The translations under genes and the position numbers were made by a program. Below, piece by piece: positions 35,555 through 45,675 of a DNA stretch of 64,000 nucleotides. The DNA lies in NCBI GenBank assembly GCA_027486835.1, contig JAIXOJ010000010.1:1-64000 (forward strand), given 5' to 3'. The notes under the pieces are model-generated. The model was not told where the DNA came from, ran no database searches, and saw only the letters and a program-made list of their open reading frames with translations. The DNA comes from Chitinophagaceae bacterium (GTDB lineage: Bacteria > Bacteroidota > Bacteroidia > Chitinophagales > Chitinophagaceae). The first letter of the stretch is position 1. The number at the start of each line of letters is the position of its first letter.

Positions 35555-38251
35555 ATGAGCTTCATTTTAAAAAGGGTTGGTTTGCTATGGATATGTGTTT
35601 GTTGTACATTGGTTTTTGTAAATGCCCAAAATAACCCGATTGCTAATCCCGCTTCAATAATAACTTTTGGTAAAGCAAGATTTACCGTTTTAACCACTGG
35701 ACTTGTTAGGATGGAATGGGACAGCCTTGGTGTTTTTGAAGACAATGCCACACAGGTAATTGTGAACAGATATTTACCCAAACCCAACTTTATAGTAAAG
35801 CAAACCGCCAACAAGCTAAACATTGCTACTGATAAATTTCAATTGACCTATCAAAAATCAGGAGAAAAATTCAATGCTTCCAACCTCCAAATAGCAGTAA
35901 TCAAAGAGCAAAAAAGTATTCAATGGACTTTGTCCACTAAGGACACGGCCAATTTAAAAGGAACTAGCCGCACGCTGGATAGCTATAATGGGGATGTTGC
36001 TGAGTGGGATAAAAGTAAAAAATTGGAATTGGAAGATGGGTTATTGTCTAAGGAGGGTTGGCACCTGCTGGACGATTCCAAATCCTATTTGTTGGATAAT
36101 TCAGATTTGCCGTGGATAAAAGAGCGTCGCAGCTTCACCTCTCAAGACTTCTACTTTTTTGCCTACAGCAGCAATTATAAAGCTGCTCTTTTTGATTATA
36201 CCCTCATAACTGGAAAAGTGCCCCTGCCCCCTCGATTCACTTTTGGATATTGGTGGAGCAGGTATTACACCTATTCCGACAAAGAATTAAGAACCCTGGT
36301 AGAAAAATTTGAACGTTATAAAATTCCTTTGGATGTATTGGTGATTGATATGGACTGGCATCCGACAGAAAATTTGTATGTTGACGGTTTTAAAAAAGCG
36401 AAGTCTGATTTGTCGGGTTCCCTACGTGGATGGGGTGGTTATACTTGGGACAGGACTATTTTCCCCAATCCCGAAGGATTTTTAAAATGGACAGCCGATA
36501 AACAATTAAAAATAACCTTGAACCTACACCCAGCATCGGGTATTCCCTATAAGGATGAAAAATATGCTGCTTTTGCCAAAGCAATGCAATTCGATACCAC
36601 AGGGACCTCTCTTAGAAAATCCGAAGAAAACAATCCATATATTAAAAAGCCAAATTTTGATGAAAGTAGCTATAAAGACATTCCTTATGAAGGTGGCGAT
36701 AAAAAATTTATGGGAACGCTTTTCGATACGGTGCTGCATCCATTAGAAAGGCAAGGTGTTGACTTTTGGTGGCTGGATTGGCAACAATATAAAAACTCGA
36801 AACGCTATTCCAATCTAAGCAATGTTTGGTGGTTGAACCATGTGTTTTTTCATCAAATGCAATTGCAGAAGAAAGCTCGTCCGTTGATTTATCATCGCTG
36901 GGGAGGTATGGGCAACCATCGCTACCAGATAGGGTTTTCCGGCGATGCCTCCATCACTTGGAAATCCTTAGCCTATCAACCTTATTTTACAGCTACCGCC
37001 TCTAATGTGTTGTATGGATATTGGAGTCACGATATTGGCGGCCATATAGGTACAAAAGATACCACAGAAGCAAAAGGGCAACACATCAGCCCCGAACTCT
37101 ATACCCGTTGGTTACAATATGGTGTTTTCAGCCCTATTTTGCGTACACACTCCGTTCGGGGGCTTCCTTTGAATAGAGAGCCTTGGGAATTTTCAACCAA
37201 GTATGGTGAAATTATTTCCGGCTACATCCAATTGCGTTATTCATTAGCTCCCTACATCTATACGATGGCTCGCAAAACCTATGATAGCGGTATCTCGCTT
37301 TGCAGACCGTTGTATTATGATTATCCCAATGATAATGAATCCTACAAGCAACCATCTGAATACCTTTTTGGAGACAATTTATTGGTAGCCCAAATTGCAG
37401 AACCATCCATTAACGATGTATCCACCAAAAGTATTTGGTTGCCCAAAGGAAATTGGATAGAGCTAACAACAGGAAAGCGATTCTTGGGAAATCAACACGT
37501 AACAAGGCGTTTTGCATTGAATGAATACCCAATTTACATAAAAGAGGGAGCCATTATTCCTACTTATCCCACCCTTATGCATTTGAAACAAAATTGTGAT
37601 ACGGTAATTCTAAAAGTGTATGGAAGTGGAAGTTCCGAAAGCCTAATGTATGAAGATGCTGGGGATGATGATAACTATAAAAATGGGCAATCAAGTATCA
37701 CAAGATTTAAGTCAGAAGTAAAGGGGAATAATTTGCAAGTTGTATCCATATTTCCTACGGAAGGAAGTTTTAATGGAATGTCTCCTTCTAAAACTTATTT
37801 GGTACAATTACATGGTCAGCAAATGCCTTTGCAGGTTAAAGTAAATGGTATGATGGTGCCATTTTCAAATGCTTATTCAGCCAATAAATCTTGGAAATAC
37901 CTTAGCGATGTGTTGGCCGTAGAAATAGCCATATCTAAAATGGATAAAAAATCAACAGTAGATATTGAAGTTATTTACCCCGATAATAGGATACAGATAG
38001 ATGGGTTGCTGGGTAAAATGAATACCGCTGAAAAGGTTTTTGAATACCTAAAAGCAACGACAAAATTGGCCTTGATTCCAGCTGCAATTTGTAAAGCAGG
38101 TGCTTTAAAATTAAACTTAAACTATGAGCCAACCCGATTTCAGGAGTTAGTCGGCGAATTTCTAATCACCTATCAGCAATTAGAAAAGATTACTGCTACT
38201 ATGGCTTTGGATGAGAATCAGCAGATGCGAGTTCAAGCAATCTTGAAATAG
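35555..38251 (+). CDS. GH31 alpha-glycosidase, exported
   Basis: An 898-aa retaining alpha-glycosidase (signal peptide ending VFVNAQ). The galactose-mutarotase-like N-domain is followed by a TIM barrel with FTFGYWWSRYYTYSDKEL, VLVIDMDWHPT, nucleophile D408 in FWWLDWQQ and acid/base D464 in GFSGDASITW, then SHDIGGHIG and the two C-terminal beta-domains. Alpha-glucosidase and alpha-xylosidase are the commonest activities, and the sequence alone does not separate them. About 130 residues beyond the usual end (from about 770) form an extra helical tail (EKVFEYLKATTKLALIPAAICKAG...). Confidence 0.92.
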   Translation: MSFILKRVGLLWICVCCTLVFVNAQNNPIANPASIITFGKARFTVLTTGLVRMEWDSLGVFEDNATQVIVNRYLPKPNFIVKQTANKLNIATDKFQLTYQKSGEKFNASNLQIAVIKEQKSIQWTLSTKDTANLKGTSRTLDSYNGDVAEWDKSKKLELEDGLLSKEGWHLLDDSKSYLLDNSDLPWIKERRSFTSQDFYFFAYSSNYKAALFDYTLITGKVPLPPRFTFGYWWSRYYTYSDKELRTLVEKFERYKIPLDVLVIDMDWHPTENLYVDGFKKAKSDLSGSLRGWGGYTWDRTIFPNPEGFLKWTADKQLKITLNLHPASGIPYKDEKYAAFAKAMQFDTTGTSLRKSEENNPYIKKPNFDESSYKDIPYEGGDKKFMGTLFDTVLHPLERQGVDFWWLDWQQYKNSKRYSNLSNVWWLNHVFFHQMQLQKKARPLIYHRWGGMGNHRYQIGFSGDASITWKSLAYQPYFTATASNVLYGYWSHDIGGHIGTKDTTEAKGQHISPELYTRWLQYGVFSPILRTHSVRGLPLNREPWEFSTKYGEIISGYIQLRYSLAPYIYTMARKTYDSGISLCRPLYYDYPNDNESYKQPSEYLFGDNLLVAQIAEPSINDVSTKSIWLPKGNWIELTTGKRFLGNQHVTRRFALNEYPIYIKEGAIIPTYPTLMHLKQNCDTVILKVYGSGSSESLMYEDAGDDDNYKNGQSSITRFKSEVKGNNLQVVSIFPTEGSFNGMSPSKTYLVQLHGQQMPLQVKVNGMMVPFSNAYSANKSWKYLSDVLAVEIAISKMDKKSTVDIEVIYPDNRIQIDGLLGKMNTAEKVFEYLKATTKLALIPAAICKAGALKLNLNYEPTRFQELVGEFLITYQQLEKITATMALDENQQMRVQAILK

Positions 38252-38342
38252 AAAATGAATAGCTGTAAGCAATACATTTTCCAAGGTTGGATTTTCGTTT
38301 TATTGTTAGGTTATTGTGAAGTGAAATCTAAAAACCATTTCG

Positions 38343-39860
38343 ATGAATATTGTTAGGTTGATAATTCTGTGTTTGTTTTTTATACAGTCCAAAGCTCAAG
38401 ATTTCAATATAACCAGTTTTGGTGCTAAAGGTGATAGCCTCACTTTAAATACCAAGTCGATCCAGTCTGCCATTGATGCGGCGGCTGTTCATGGAGGCAC
38501 GGTTATTATTCCAGCAGGCATTTTTCGAAGTGGTACTTTATACATGAAAAGCCATGTTTCTCTTTTTGTGTCTAAAGGTGCTAAGCTGATAGGGAGTGTA
38601 GATTCTACTGATTATCCCGATAATATTCCTTCAGTATCAGGCAAAAAGCCCCACATGTCGTTTTGGAAAAAAATGCCCACGAAGGCGTTGGTGTATGCAG
38701 ATAATCAAGACGACATCAGCATAAGAGGGGAGGGGACAATTGATGGAAATGGTGGTCACAAGAATTTTAAAACCTTCAACGACGACCCCAACCGTCCCAA
38801 ACTGATTATGTTCATCAATTGTAGGGATGTGTTGGTTGAAAATGTATATCTAATCAATTCAGCATTTTGGTTGCAACATTATTTTGGTTGCGATAGAGTA
38901 AAAATCAAGGGGATTACCGTTTTCAACCATGCCAATCATAACAATGATGGAATTGACATTGACAGTAGGAATGTGACTATTTCCGATTGTATTATTGAAT
39001 CAACGGACGATGCTATTTGCTTAAAAAGCGATGCCGATTTTTTTTCTTGCGAGAATATTGTTATCACCAATTGTGTGCTGGCATCTGATTGTAACCTCAT
39101 AAAATTTGGTACGGCTTCTTTTGGTGGATTTAAAAACATCACAGTATCTAATTGTGTGTTCAGAAAACCCAGTAAACCAGCATGGATAAAGAAAACTCCA
39201 GGTGCAGATTCTGTTTCTGCATTGGCCGGCTTGGCTTTGGAAATTGTAGATGGGGGTACAATGGAAAAAATCAACATCAACAACATCGTGATGGATGGGG
39301 TGCAAACACCTATTTTCATAAGATTGGGTAAGAGAAACGGAGTTGGCGTTTTGAAGGATGTTATCATTAGTAATATCCAAGCTTCTGCGCACAGCCTTAT
39401 TCCGAGTTCTATTACAGCAGTTGCGGGTGCTTATGTTCAAAATGTGTTGCTAAAGGATATTTTTCTCTATGTAAAAGGTGAAGGCACACTAGAAGATGCA
39501 AACAGAATAGTGCCTGATCCTGAAAAAAAATATCCTGAGAACGTCATGTTTGGTGCGAGTTTGCCAGCTTATGGGTTGTTTATTCGTCATGCAAAAGGAA
39601 TCACATGCCAAAACATTCAATTCAATCTCCTTGCAAAAGACAGTCGCCCTGCTATTTTTCTAGATGATGTGCAAAGCATTAAAATGGATGGTTGTCAATT
39701 TGCTCCATCGGAAGAAAACCAACCGACAATCAGGATAAAGGACGTTAAGGGAATAACATTAAGCAATTTAAGTGGAGAAAATAGTGATAGTCAACTTAGT
39801 ATTGGCATTGTTGGTAAAAGAGAAAAAAGGATAAAATTTATAAAAAAATGGAAAGATTGA
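38343..39860 (+). CDS. GH28 polygalacturonase-family enzyme
   Basis: A 505-aa exported protein (signal peptide MNIVRLIILCLFFIQSKAQ). It has the GH28 right-handed beta-helix start FNITSFGAKGDSLTLNTKSIQSAI and the catalytic region NHNNDGIDIDSRNVTI, ESTDDAICLKSDAD, which gives the three catalytic Asp residues, plus FGTASFGGFKNITV. It hydrolyses galacturonate-containing or related glycosidic bonds by inversion. Exo-polygalacturonase, rhamnogalacturonan hydrolase and side-chain-specific members share these motifs. Its stop codon overlaps the start of the next gene by 13 bp, which indicates co-transcription. Confidence 0.9.
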   Translation: MNIVRLIILCLFFIQSKAQDFNITSFGAKGDSLTLNTKSIQSAIDAAAVHGGTVIIPAGIFRSGTLYMKSHVSLFVSKGAKLIGSVDSTDYPDNIPSVSGKKPHMSFWKKMPTKALVYADNQDDISIRGEGTIDGNGGHKNFKTFNDDPNRPKLIMFINCRDVLVENVYLINSAFWLQHYFGCDRVKIKGITVFNHANHNNDGIDIDSRNVTISDCIIESTDDAICLKSDADFFSCENIVITNCVLASDCNLIKFGTASFGGFKNITVSNCVFRKPSKPAWIKKTPGADSVSALAGLALEIVDGGTMEKININNIVMDGVQTPIFIRLGKRNGVGVLKDVIISNIQASAHSLIPSSITAVAGAYVQNVLLKDIFLYVKGEGTLEDANRIVPDPEKKYPENVMFGASLPAYGLFIRHAKGITCQNIQFNLLAKDSRPAIFLDDVQSIKMDGCQFAPSEENQPTIRIKDVKGITLSNLSGENSDSQLSIGIVGKREKRIKFIKKWKD

Positions 39861-41656
39861 GTTTTTTGATGAGGAGAAAAGTTGTTGTTACAACCTTCGC
39901 ATTGTTTGCTATTGCCAATTTGGCGTTCGGTCAGGATTATCAGGATAAGTACATTAAATACTCCTCAGCAAAATTGAGCGAGGAGCAAAAAGACGTACTG
40001 AAAAAGGAAATCAAGGGTGTTAACTACGATGAAAAAGAAGCGATGGTGTTGACCAAGATTACCGAATGGCAATATCATATTGATACAGTTGGGGTTACTT
40101 ACCACAGGGTAGGAAATACTTTCGGCTATGCCCGTATGCTTTTGAATACTTTAGAGGATAAACACATCGACCGAGCCTGCAAAGCCATTTTGGCCAGTAT
40201 TGCGTTGCAGGATGTGAATCCCAATTCAAAAACTTTTGGCTTGTGGCCTTATTTTAAAGAAGAGCCGTTGGCCACCAAAAGAACGCCACCAGATTTCAAT
40301 ATGGCCGATTTTTTCAGTGTTACCCTTTTAGACATTTATATGGGTCACAAGCAACGGTTGCCAGATAGCGTGGTGGCAAAAATTGTGGCTTCTTTAAAAT
40401 TGGCTTCTCGTTGTATTGAGAAAAGAAACCAAGGTCCCAGCTATACCAATATTGCTATTATGGGTACGTATGTTACTTACATGGTATCCCATTTGTTTGA
40501 TATGCCTGATATGCAAGCCTATGCTGCCAAAAGGTTGAAAACTTTTTACGATTATACCATCGAAAAACAAGGATTTACTGAGTATAATAGCCCCACTTAC
40601 ACTATTACGGCATTGGACGAAGTTTCTAGGATGAAACAACACATAATAGAGCCAGAGGCAAAAGCAATGGTGGACAAAATAAACGATGTGGCATGGAGCA
40701 TCATTGCACGTCATTATCATAAACCATCAGGTCAATGGGCTGGACCGAATAGCAGGTCTTATAGTACATTCTTAAAACAAGAAAAATTATATACAATCTT
40801 GAATTTGGCCTCAAAAGGAAAAGTGAATCTTGGGGTAAGAAAGTTTGATGCCAATGAAATCTTGTTGGAATATGAAATGCCTGAAAAGTATTTCTCTTAT
40901 TTTAACGCTCCCGTATATCCTCGTTTGGAAAATGATGTGTTTGAACCCAACGAACCTAAAGTGACTGGAACAACTTTGCTGGAAAAAGAATTCGTGCTTT
41001 CCACCGCCAATCGTTCTTGTTTATGGAACCAACGTCGTCCGTTTTTAGCCTTCTGGGGTACTAAAGAAAGCCCTCGATATTTACAGTTCCAATTTGTCAA
41101 AAACAATTACGACTTCAGCTCTGCGGCAATTTTCACTCATCAAGATGGCACCAATGTTTTGGCAGGGGTGAATCTGTTTTTGTTCGGTGGGGATAAACAT
41201 ATTGGTATAGATAAAATTAAAACTGGAAAATTCAAGGCCAAAGATTTGCGCTTGCGATTTAGGTTTGGTGGTACAAAATCTTCCGACGATTTGAACATAC
41301 CCAACAAAGAAAATGAACCATTCCAATTCAAATTAGACGATCTTAATTTCCAATTCCACCTCTTTCAAGCAAGTCTTGACAAACAAAAAGGCTTTTGGGA
41401 AAAAGGCGGCGATGGAAAAGATGCTTGGATAGATTATGTGTTATATACAGGGGCGGAAAAAGAATTTGATTTGAATACCGTACAAGAAGCTGTGTGGGCA
41501 TTTACTTTTTCAATGGGTGAAAAAGGAAAAAAGCTGCCTGCTTCAAAACCGGAATTCGATAGTAAAGACAAAACATTTAATGCCAAATGGAACAATTTGA
41601 CCATTACTTTTCCAACCAATCTATTGCCATTGGGCGGATTTCCCAAAAATTTGTAA
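39848..41656 (+). CDS. Third member of the unrecognised toroid-type family
   Basis: About 602 aa from the ATG at 39848; an ATG at 39869 (MRRKVVVTTFALFAIANLAFGQ) gives a more compact signal peptide. It is collinear with the protein at 20132 along its whole length. Invariant blocks: YTNIAIMGTYVTYM, EYNSPTYTITALDE (E245), RHYHKPSGQWAGPNSRSY (H289, H291), NRSCLWNQRRPFLAFWG, NYDFSSAA, KAKDLRLRFRFGG, EKGGDGKDAWIDYVLYTG, and the ending NLLPLGGFPKNL (NLLPLGGYPKNL in the copy at 20132). It overlaps GH28 and is followed after 28 bp by the beta-helix gene, so it belongs to the same operon. A lyase or hydrolase acting on the same polymer is inferred. Confidence 0.8.
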   Translation: MERLSFLMRRKVVVTTFALFAIANLAFGQDYQDKYIKYSSAKLSEEQKDVLKKEIKGVNYDEKEAMVLTKITEWQYHIDTVGVTYHRVGNTFGYARMLLNTLEDKHIDRACKAILASIALQDVNPNSKTFGLWPYFKEEPLATKRTPPDFNMADFFSVTLLDIYMGHKQRLPDSVVAKIVASLKLASRCIEKRNQGPSYTNIAIMGTYVTYMVSHLFDMPDMQAYAAKRLKTFYDYTIEKQGFTEYNSPTYTITALDEVSRMKQHIIEPEAKAMVDKINDVAWSIIARHYHKPSGQWAGPNSRSYSTFLKQEKLYTILNLASKGKVNLGVRKFDANEILLEYEMPEKYFSYFNAPVYPRLENDVFEPNEPKVTGTTLLEKEFVLSTANRSCLWNQRRPFLAFWGTKESPRYLQFQFVKNNYDFSSAAIFTHQDGTNVLAGVNLFLFGGDKHIGIDKIKTGKFKAKDLRLRFRFGGTKSSDDLNIPNKENEPFQFKLDDLNFQFHLFQASLDKQKGFWEKGGDGKDAWIDYVLYTGAEKEFDLNTVQEAVWAFTFSMGEKGKKLPASKPEFDSKDKTFNAKWNNLTITFPTNLLPLGGFPKNL

Positions 41657-41684
41657 ACGTTTCAATTAGTGATAAAATAGAATT

Positions 41685-44600
41685 ATGAAAAATGGTGTAT
41701 TTTCTACAGAAAGTTTAAAACGGATGTTGATCAAATCCATCTTTTTGGTGGGTATGATAGTGGGGTTAGGTTGTGTAGCGGATGCCCAGCCTTATTATGT
41801 GGATCCCGTTAATGGTAGTGATACCTATAATGGGTCAATGAATACGCCCTTCCAAACCGTCAATAAAGCTCGGACCGCTGTTCGTGCCTATTTGGCAACG
41901 CTTACCACGATGAATTCCGATTTGTATGTGTATCTGAGAGGAGGTACTTATTCGCTAACTGCTACGCTAAACTTCACAGGTTTGGATGGGGGCAAGAATG
42001 GCTTCAACGTTATTTACAAAGCTTATAATAACGAGAAACCTATTGTTAATGGCGGCAAACAAGTTACGGGCTGGACAAAAGTGACGGGGCAGGAGTATTA
42101 TGTTGCCAATGTGCCCCTTACGGGAACAATTACGTATCCCAATTATTTCAGACAGATTTGGGTGAACGGTGCTAGAAGAATGCAAGCCAAAAGCGATTTT
42201 ATCAACGTTTATCCCAAACCTTTTGACAATGTTGTTTCTACACAAGTGGCTGATGGCTATATTGTAAAAAAAGCGGCCATCAAACCTTACACTAATATTT
42301 CCGACATACGAATATTTCAAACGGGCAAGTTCAAGCATGTGGAACAAATCGTGAATAATATCGCTAATATCAGCGATTCGGAACAAGTGTTGATGATGCG
42401 CAATTCGGCGTATGACAACTGGACCAAAACCTACGTTTACAATAATCTGAACCAAATACAGGTGGTGAATGCTTTTGAGGAATTAGACGAGCCAGGTGAA
42501 TTTTATTTGAATAGAACTACTAGAAAATTATATTACTACCCACAGCCGGGCGAAAACATGTCAACTGCCGAGGTGGTAGTGCCTTCCACGGAATATTTGG
42601 TAAAACTTACGGGTACTAGTGCCAGCAGGGTGCAGAACCTTCAATTTGAAGGCATTGATTTTAAATATGGCAATTGGACGGGTGCTAACCTTACTTCCAA
42701 GGAAATTGGTAGAAGCCAGGCCGATTTGTATTCGGACTATAGCAGCATAGAAGGACAAATTTCGATGATTTACGCACAAAATATTGCCCTTAGGAACTGT
42801 CGCTTTGAGCAGTTTGCCAGTACAGGTATTTATATCATGTCAAACAATAACAATATTACTATTGAAGGGAATGTTTTTAAAGACTTAACAGCAGCAGCAG
42901 TAATTATTGGCGTTGGCAATAGTGGTGCTGTGATATTTGATGCATCTGTCAATCGGGATATTTTGATTAAAAACAATGTAATAAGAAATATAGGGGCAGA
43001 CTTTTTCCAAGCATCGGGTATTTATGCCAATGCCACCAAAAATTTAAGCATCATTCATAATGATGTTGCCGATGTTGCTTATTTTGGAATCAACCAACGA
43101 TATGGCAATTCCATTGCTGAAATAACAGGTGCTTTGGCAGTTGCCAATACAGGAAACACCTTAATCCAATACAATAAAGTCACCAATTTTGGTACAGCAG
43201 CCAAGTTAGGTTTTGGCGTGGGAGATGAAATAGCTGGGGTTTATTTTTTTGGGGTAAGAACCTCCAAAGTCCAATACAACTATGTGCAGTATGGTGGGAA
43301 GGATGAACACTTGGAAGGGGCTTTTCGCCAAGACCAATATGGTTGTGGCAATTATTGGGAAAACAATGTTGCAGATTGTAAACCTGCATCCCGCTCTTTT
43401 TCTTGGTACGATGCCTATAATACCCAATCGGATACCTTGTTGTTTGCCAACTGCTATGCCAATGTGTTGGGACAATTTAAGCCAACAGCCAATGCTGATA
43501 CGGTCAATATTTTCTATGAACCCAATGCCCCTGCTTGGTCTGCCGGTGCACAATCCATTATTAACAATGCGGGAGTTGAACCTTCTTATCAGTACTTATT
43601 AAATGAATTTGGCGACGGCACCAATATTGCCCCAAAAGCCACTGTAACCAGCTCTTCCAATTTTTCTACCACCTACAGAGCAACCAATATTACAGATAAA
43701 AAAGTAGCCACTTTTTGGAAACCTGCCGCGGGCAACGAGACCACAGGTTCTTGGATTCAATTGGCTTTCCCTCAGCCCATTGCCATCAATAAATTACAAT
43801 TGGTATTTGAATATAATAATGCCAATCCAGCTAATCGGCAATTGTTTGAAGTACGTGTATCTAATGATCCCAATTTTAATGCTTATAATATTCTTGGTGG
43901 CCAACCCGCAAAGCCTTATCCATATTTGATAACCTACCTTGAAACAACGGTTCCCATAGCCTACAACACGATTGATTTATTGGGTATCGATACTTTTGGA
44001 TACAAGTACATCCGGATTTTTGGTCGCTCCATGAGCTGGGCTGAATGTAGGGTTTATGGAAAAGAACAAGCCGTTCCCCCAACTAATTATTACAATAATT
44101 CGTCCTTGGCCTTTTTGCCCTATATCCCGCTTTCTACGCCAGTGGAAAAAGAAATATGGAGCATACAAGTGGAAGATACCACCGATAATTCAAGGGTTTA
44201 TTTTGGTAACAATGTAAAGTATTGGAACCAAACTGGCGGCATGAAATTCGGAACAGCTACCGTTTCGGGTGGAATTGCCAATTTAACTGGCGGCACTTTT
44301 ACTTTCAAAGGGGGTATTTATAGAAACGAGCGTACAGGCTTTAAAATAAAAATTACGGAAAATACAGCAACCACCACGCATTGGATTGCCATTAGAGCCG
44401 CTACTGTTTTGAGCGGGCTTACCGATCAAGATGATTATTTAATCAGTATGAGACAACTGACCACGGGACTATATAATACCAATTTGCAAATACAACGCAG
44501 GAATAGAGATGGCACTTTCAATACTTTTTATGGTTCTAGTGGCAGCTTAGGTACTTCCGTGCTACGGAACACCACCCTTTTTTCTGCTTTTACCACCGTT

Positions 44601-45584
44601 GTATTTGAAACCGTCAATAGGGCAAACGGGTTGGGAATTATAATGAAACTGGGTTCGGATACCGTATTTAATTTTACCGATATTGGTGCGAAACGTGTTA
44701 CCACCCCAGGCTATTTCGTGTTTAGGCCCGGCAATACAAATGGTACCATGGAAATTACCGACATACCAGTTACGGGCATTCAATTATCGCCAACCGATAC
44801 CACCATCAATGTAAACCAAACCATCCAATTAAACCCAGTTGTATTGCCTGAAAGCGCCACGATAAATAAAGTGTATTATACATCTTCCAACCCAGCCATT
44901 GCTACGGTAAATAGCCTTGGGCAAGTGAAAGGACTGGCCGTTGGACAAACCATTGTAACGGTCACTACGAAAGATGGTGGTTTTGTGGCTTCCATTAAAG
45001 TGAACGTCCAAATCCCGCTTTCCATAGCCAAAATTGCGTTGTCGGCCACTTATGGCAAGCAACAAGTGGTATTGAAATGGAATTCGATTAGTGATAAGGA
45101 AATTGCCAGTTTTGAAATTGAGCAAGCTGAGAAAATAGGGAATTTTAAGTATGCTGGTTCGGTTAAAGGTGGAACAGCTTTAAATGCCAATTATTCCTTT
45201 ATCCATGAAGGCGTTGCACAAGGGCTGCAATATTTTTACAGGGTAAAAGCAGTGTTTAAGGATGGAACGATTGTCTATAGCAATTCTATTGTAGTTATCA
45301 TACCAACCAATCCATTAAAAATAACCGTAAGCCCTAACCCAATCCATCAGAATATGGTAAAGCTCAATTTTGAAAATGTGCCATTGGATACCTATCAATG
45401 TAAACTCTACGATATTTCAGGTAAAACATTGGTTGAAAAAAACATTTTTCACACGGAAAATACCCATCAGTACCAGTTGGGGATTCCTGCCTCGGTTTTG
45501 GCAAACAAATTTGTGTATTTGGTTATCCAATCACTCAAAGCAGATGCGCCCATATTTGAGCAAAAACTGGTTGTTGGTAAGTAG
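41685..45584 (+). CDS. GH141-like beta-helix protein with CBM32-like domain and T9SS tail
   Basis: A 1299-aa exported protein; the signal peptide is best from 41724 (MLIKSIFLVGMIVGLGCVADAQ), but the ATG at 41685 is in frame. Residues about 25-640 are a right-handed beta-helix with the start YYVDPVNGSDTYNGSMNTPFQ, VNGGKQVTGW and ELDEPGEFYLN typical of GH141-like (alpha-fucosidase/xylanase) and related helix enzymes. Then come an F5/8-type (CBM32-like) domain (about 646-795, NIAPKATVTSSS...), a beta-sandwich, a Big2 domain (1028-1108), a fibronectin-III-like domain, and a type A T9SS tail (SPNPIHQNM...). The N-terminal part is closely related to the gene starting at 62489. GH141 membership is by pattern only. 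Confidence 0.75.
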   Translation: MKNGVFSTESLKRMLIKSIFLVGMIVGLGCVADAQPYYVDPVNGSDTYNGSMNTPFQTVNKARTAVRAYLATLTTMNSDLYVYLRGGTYSLTATLNFTGLDGGKNGFNVIYKAYNNEKPIVNGGKQVTGWTKVTGQEYYVANVPLTGTITYPNYFRQIWVNGARRMQAKSDFINVYPKPFDNVVSTQVADGYIVKKAAIKPYTNISDIRIFQTGKFKHVEQIVNNIANISDSEQVLMMRNSAYDNWTKTYVYNNLNQIQVVNAFEELDEPGEFYLNRTTRKLYYYPQPGENMSTAEVVVPSTEYLVKLTGTSASRVQNLQFEGIDFKYGNWTGANLTSKEIGRSQADLYSDYSSIEGQISMIYAQNIALRNCRFEQFASTGIYIMSNNNNITIEGNVFKDLTAAAVIIGVGNSGAVIFDASVNRDILIKNNVIRNIGADFFQASGIYANATKNLSIIHNDVADVAYFGINQRYGNSIAEITGALAVANTGNTLIQYNKVTNFGTAAKLGFGVGDEIAGVYFFGVRTSKVQYNYVQYGGKDEHLEGAFRQDQYGCGNYWENNVADCKPASRSFSWYDAYNTQSDTLLFANCYANVLGQFKPTANADTVNIFYEPNAPAWSAGAQSIINNAGVEPSYQYLLNEFGDGTNIAPKATVTSSSNFSTTYRATNITDKKVATFWKPAAGNETTGSWIQLAFPQPIAINKLQLVFEYNNANPANRQLFEVRVSNDPNFNAYNILGGQPAKPYPYLITYLETTVPIAYNTIDLLGIDTFGYKYIRIFGRSMSWAECRVYGKEQAVPPTNYYNNSSLAFLPYIPLSTPVEKEIWSIQVEDTTDNSRVYFGNNVKYWNQTGGMKFGTATVSGGIANLTGGTFTFKGGIYRNERTGFKIKITENTATTTHWIAIRAATVLSGLTDQDDYLISMRQLTTGLYNTNLQIQRRNRDGTFNTFYGSSGSLGTSVLRNTTLFSAFTTVVFETVNRANGLGIIMKLGSDTVFNFTDIGAKRVTTPGYFVFRPGNTNGTMEITDIPVTGIQLSPTDTTINVNQTIQLNPVVLPESATINKVYYTSSNPAIATVNSLGQVKGLAVGQTIVTVTTKDGGFVASIKVNVQIPLSIAKIALSATYGKQQVVLKWNSISDKEIASFEIEQAEKIGNFKYAGSVKGGTALNANYSFIHEGVAQGLQYFYRVKAVFKDGTIVYSNSIVVIIPTNPLKITVSPNPIHQNMVKLNFENVPLDTYQCKLYDISGKTLVEKNIFHTENTHQYQLGIPASVLANKFVYLVIQSLKADAPIFEQKLVVGK

Positions 45585-45605
45585 GAAATAGTTGAAAAAG
45601 TCGCA

Positions 45606-45639
45606 AACTTTTATAGGGTTTCAAAACCCTATAAAAGTT
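45606..45639. repeat. Perfect 16-bp-stem hairpin
   Basis: The arms AACTTTTATAGGGTTT and AAACCCTATAAAAGTT are exact complements around a 2-nt loop. It follows the gene ending at 45584 and has no T-run, so it may end transcription weakly or may be a dispersed palindrome. It has the same outline as the hairpins at 46861, 46948 and 46993. Confidence 0.85.
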
Positions 45640-45675
45640 CATTCCCTCTTTAAAGAAAATTTATCTGAATAGTAT

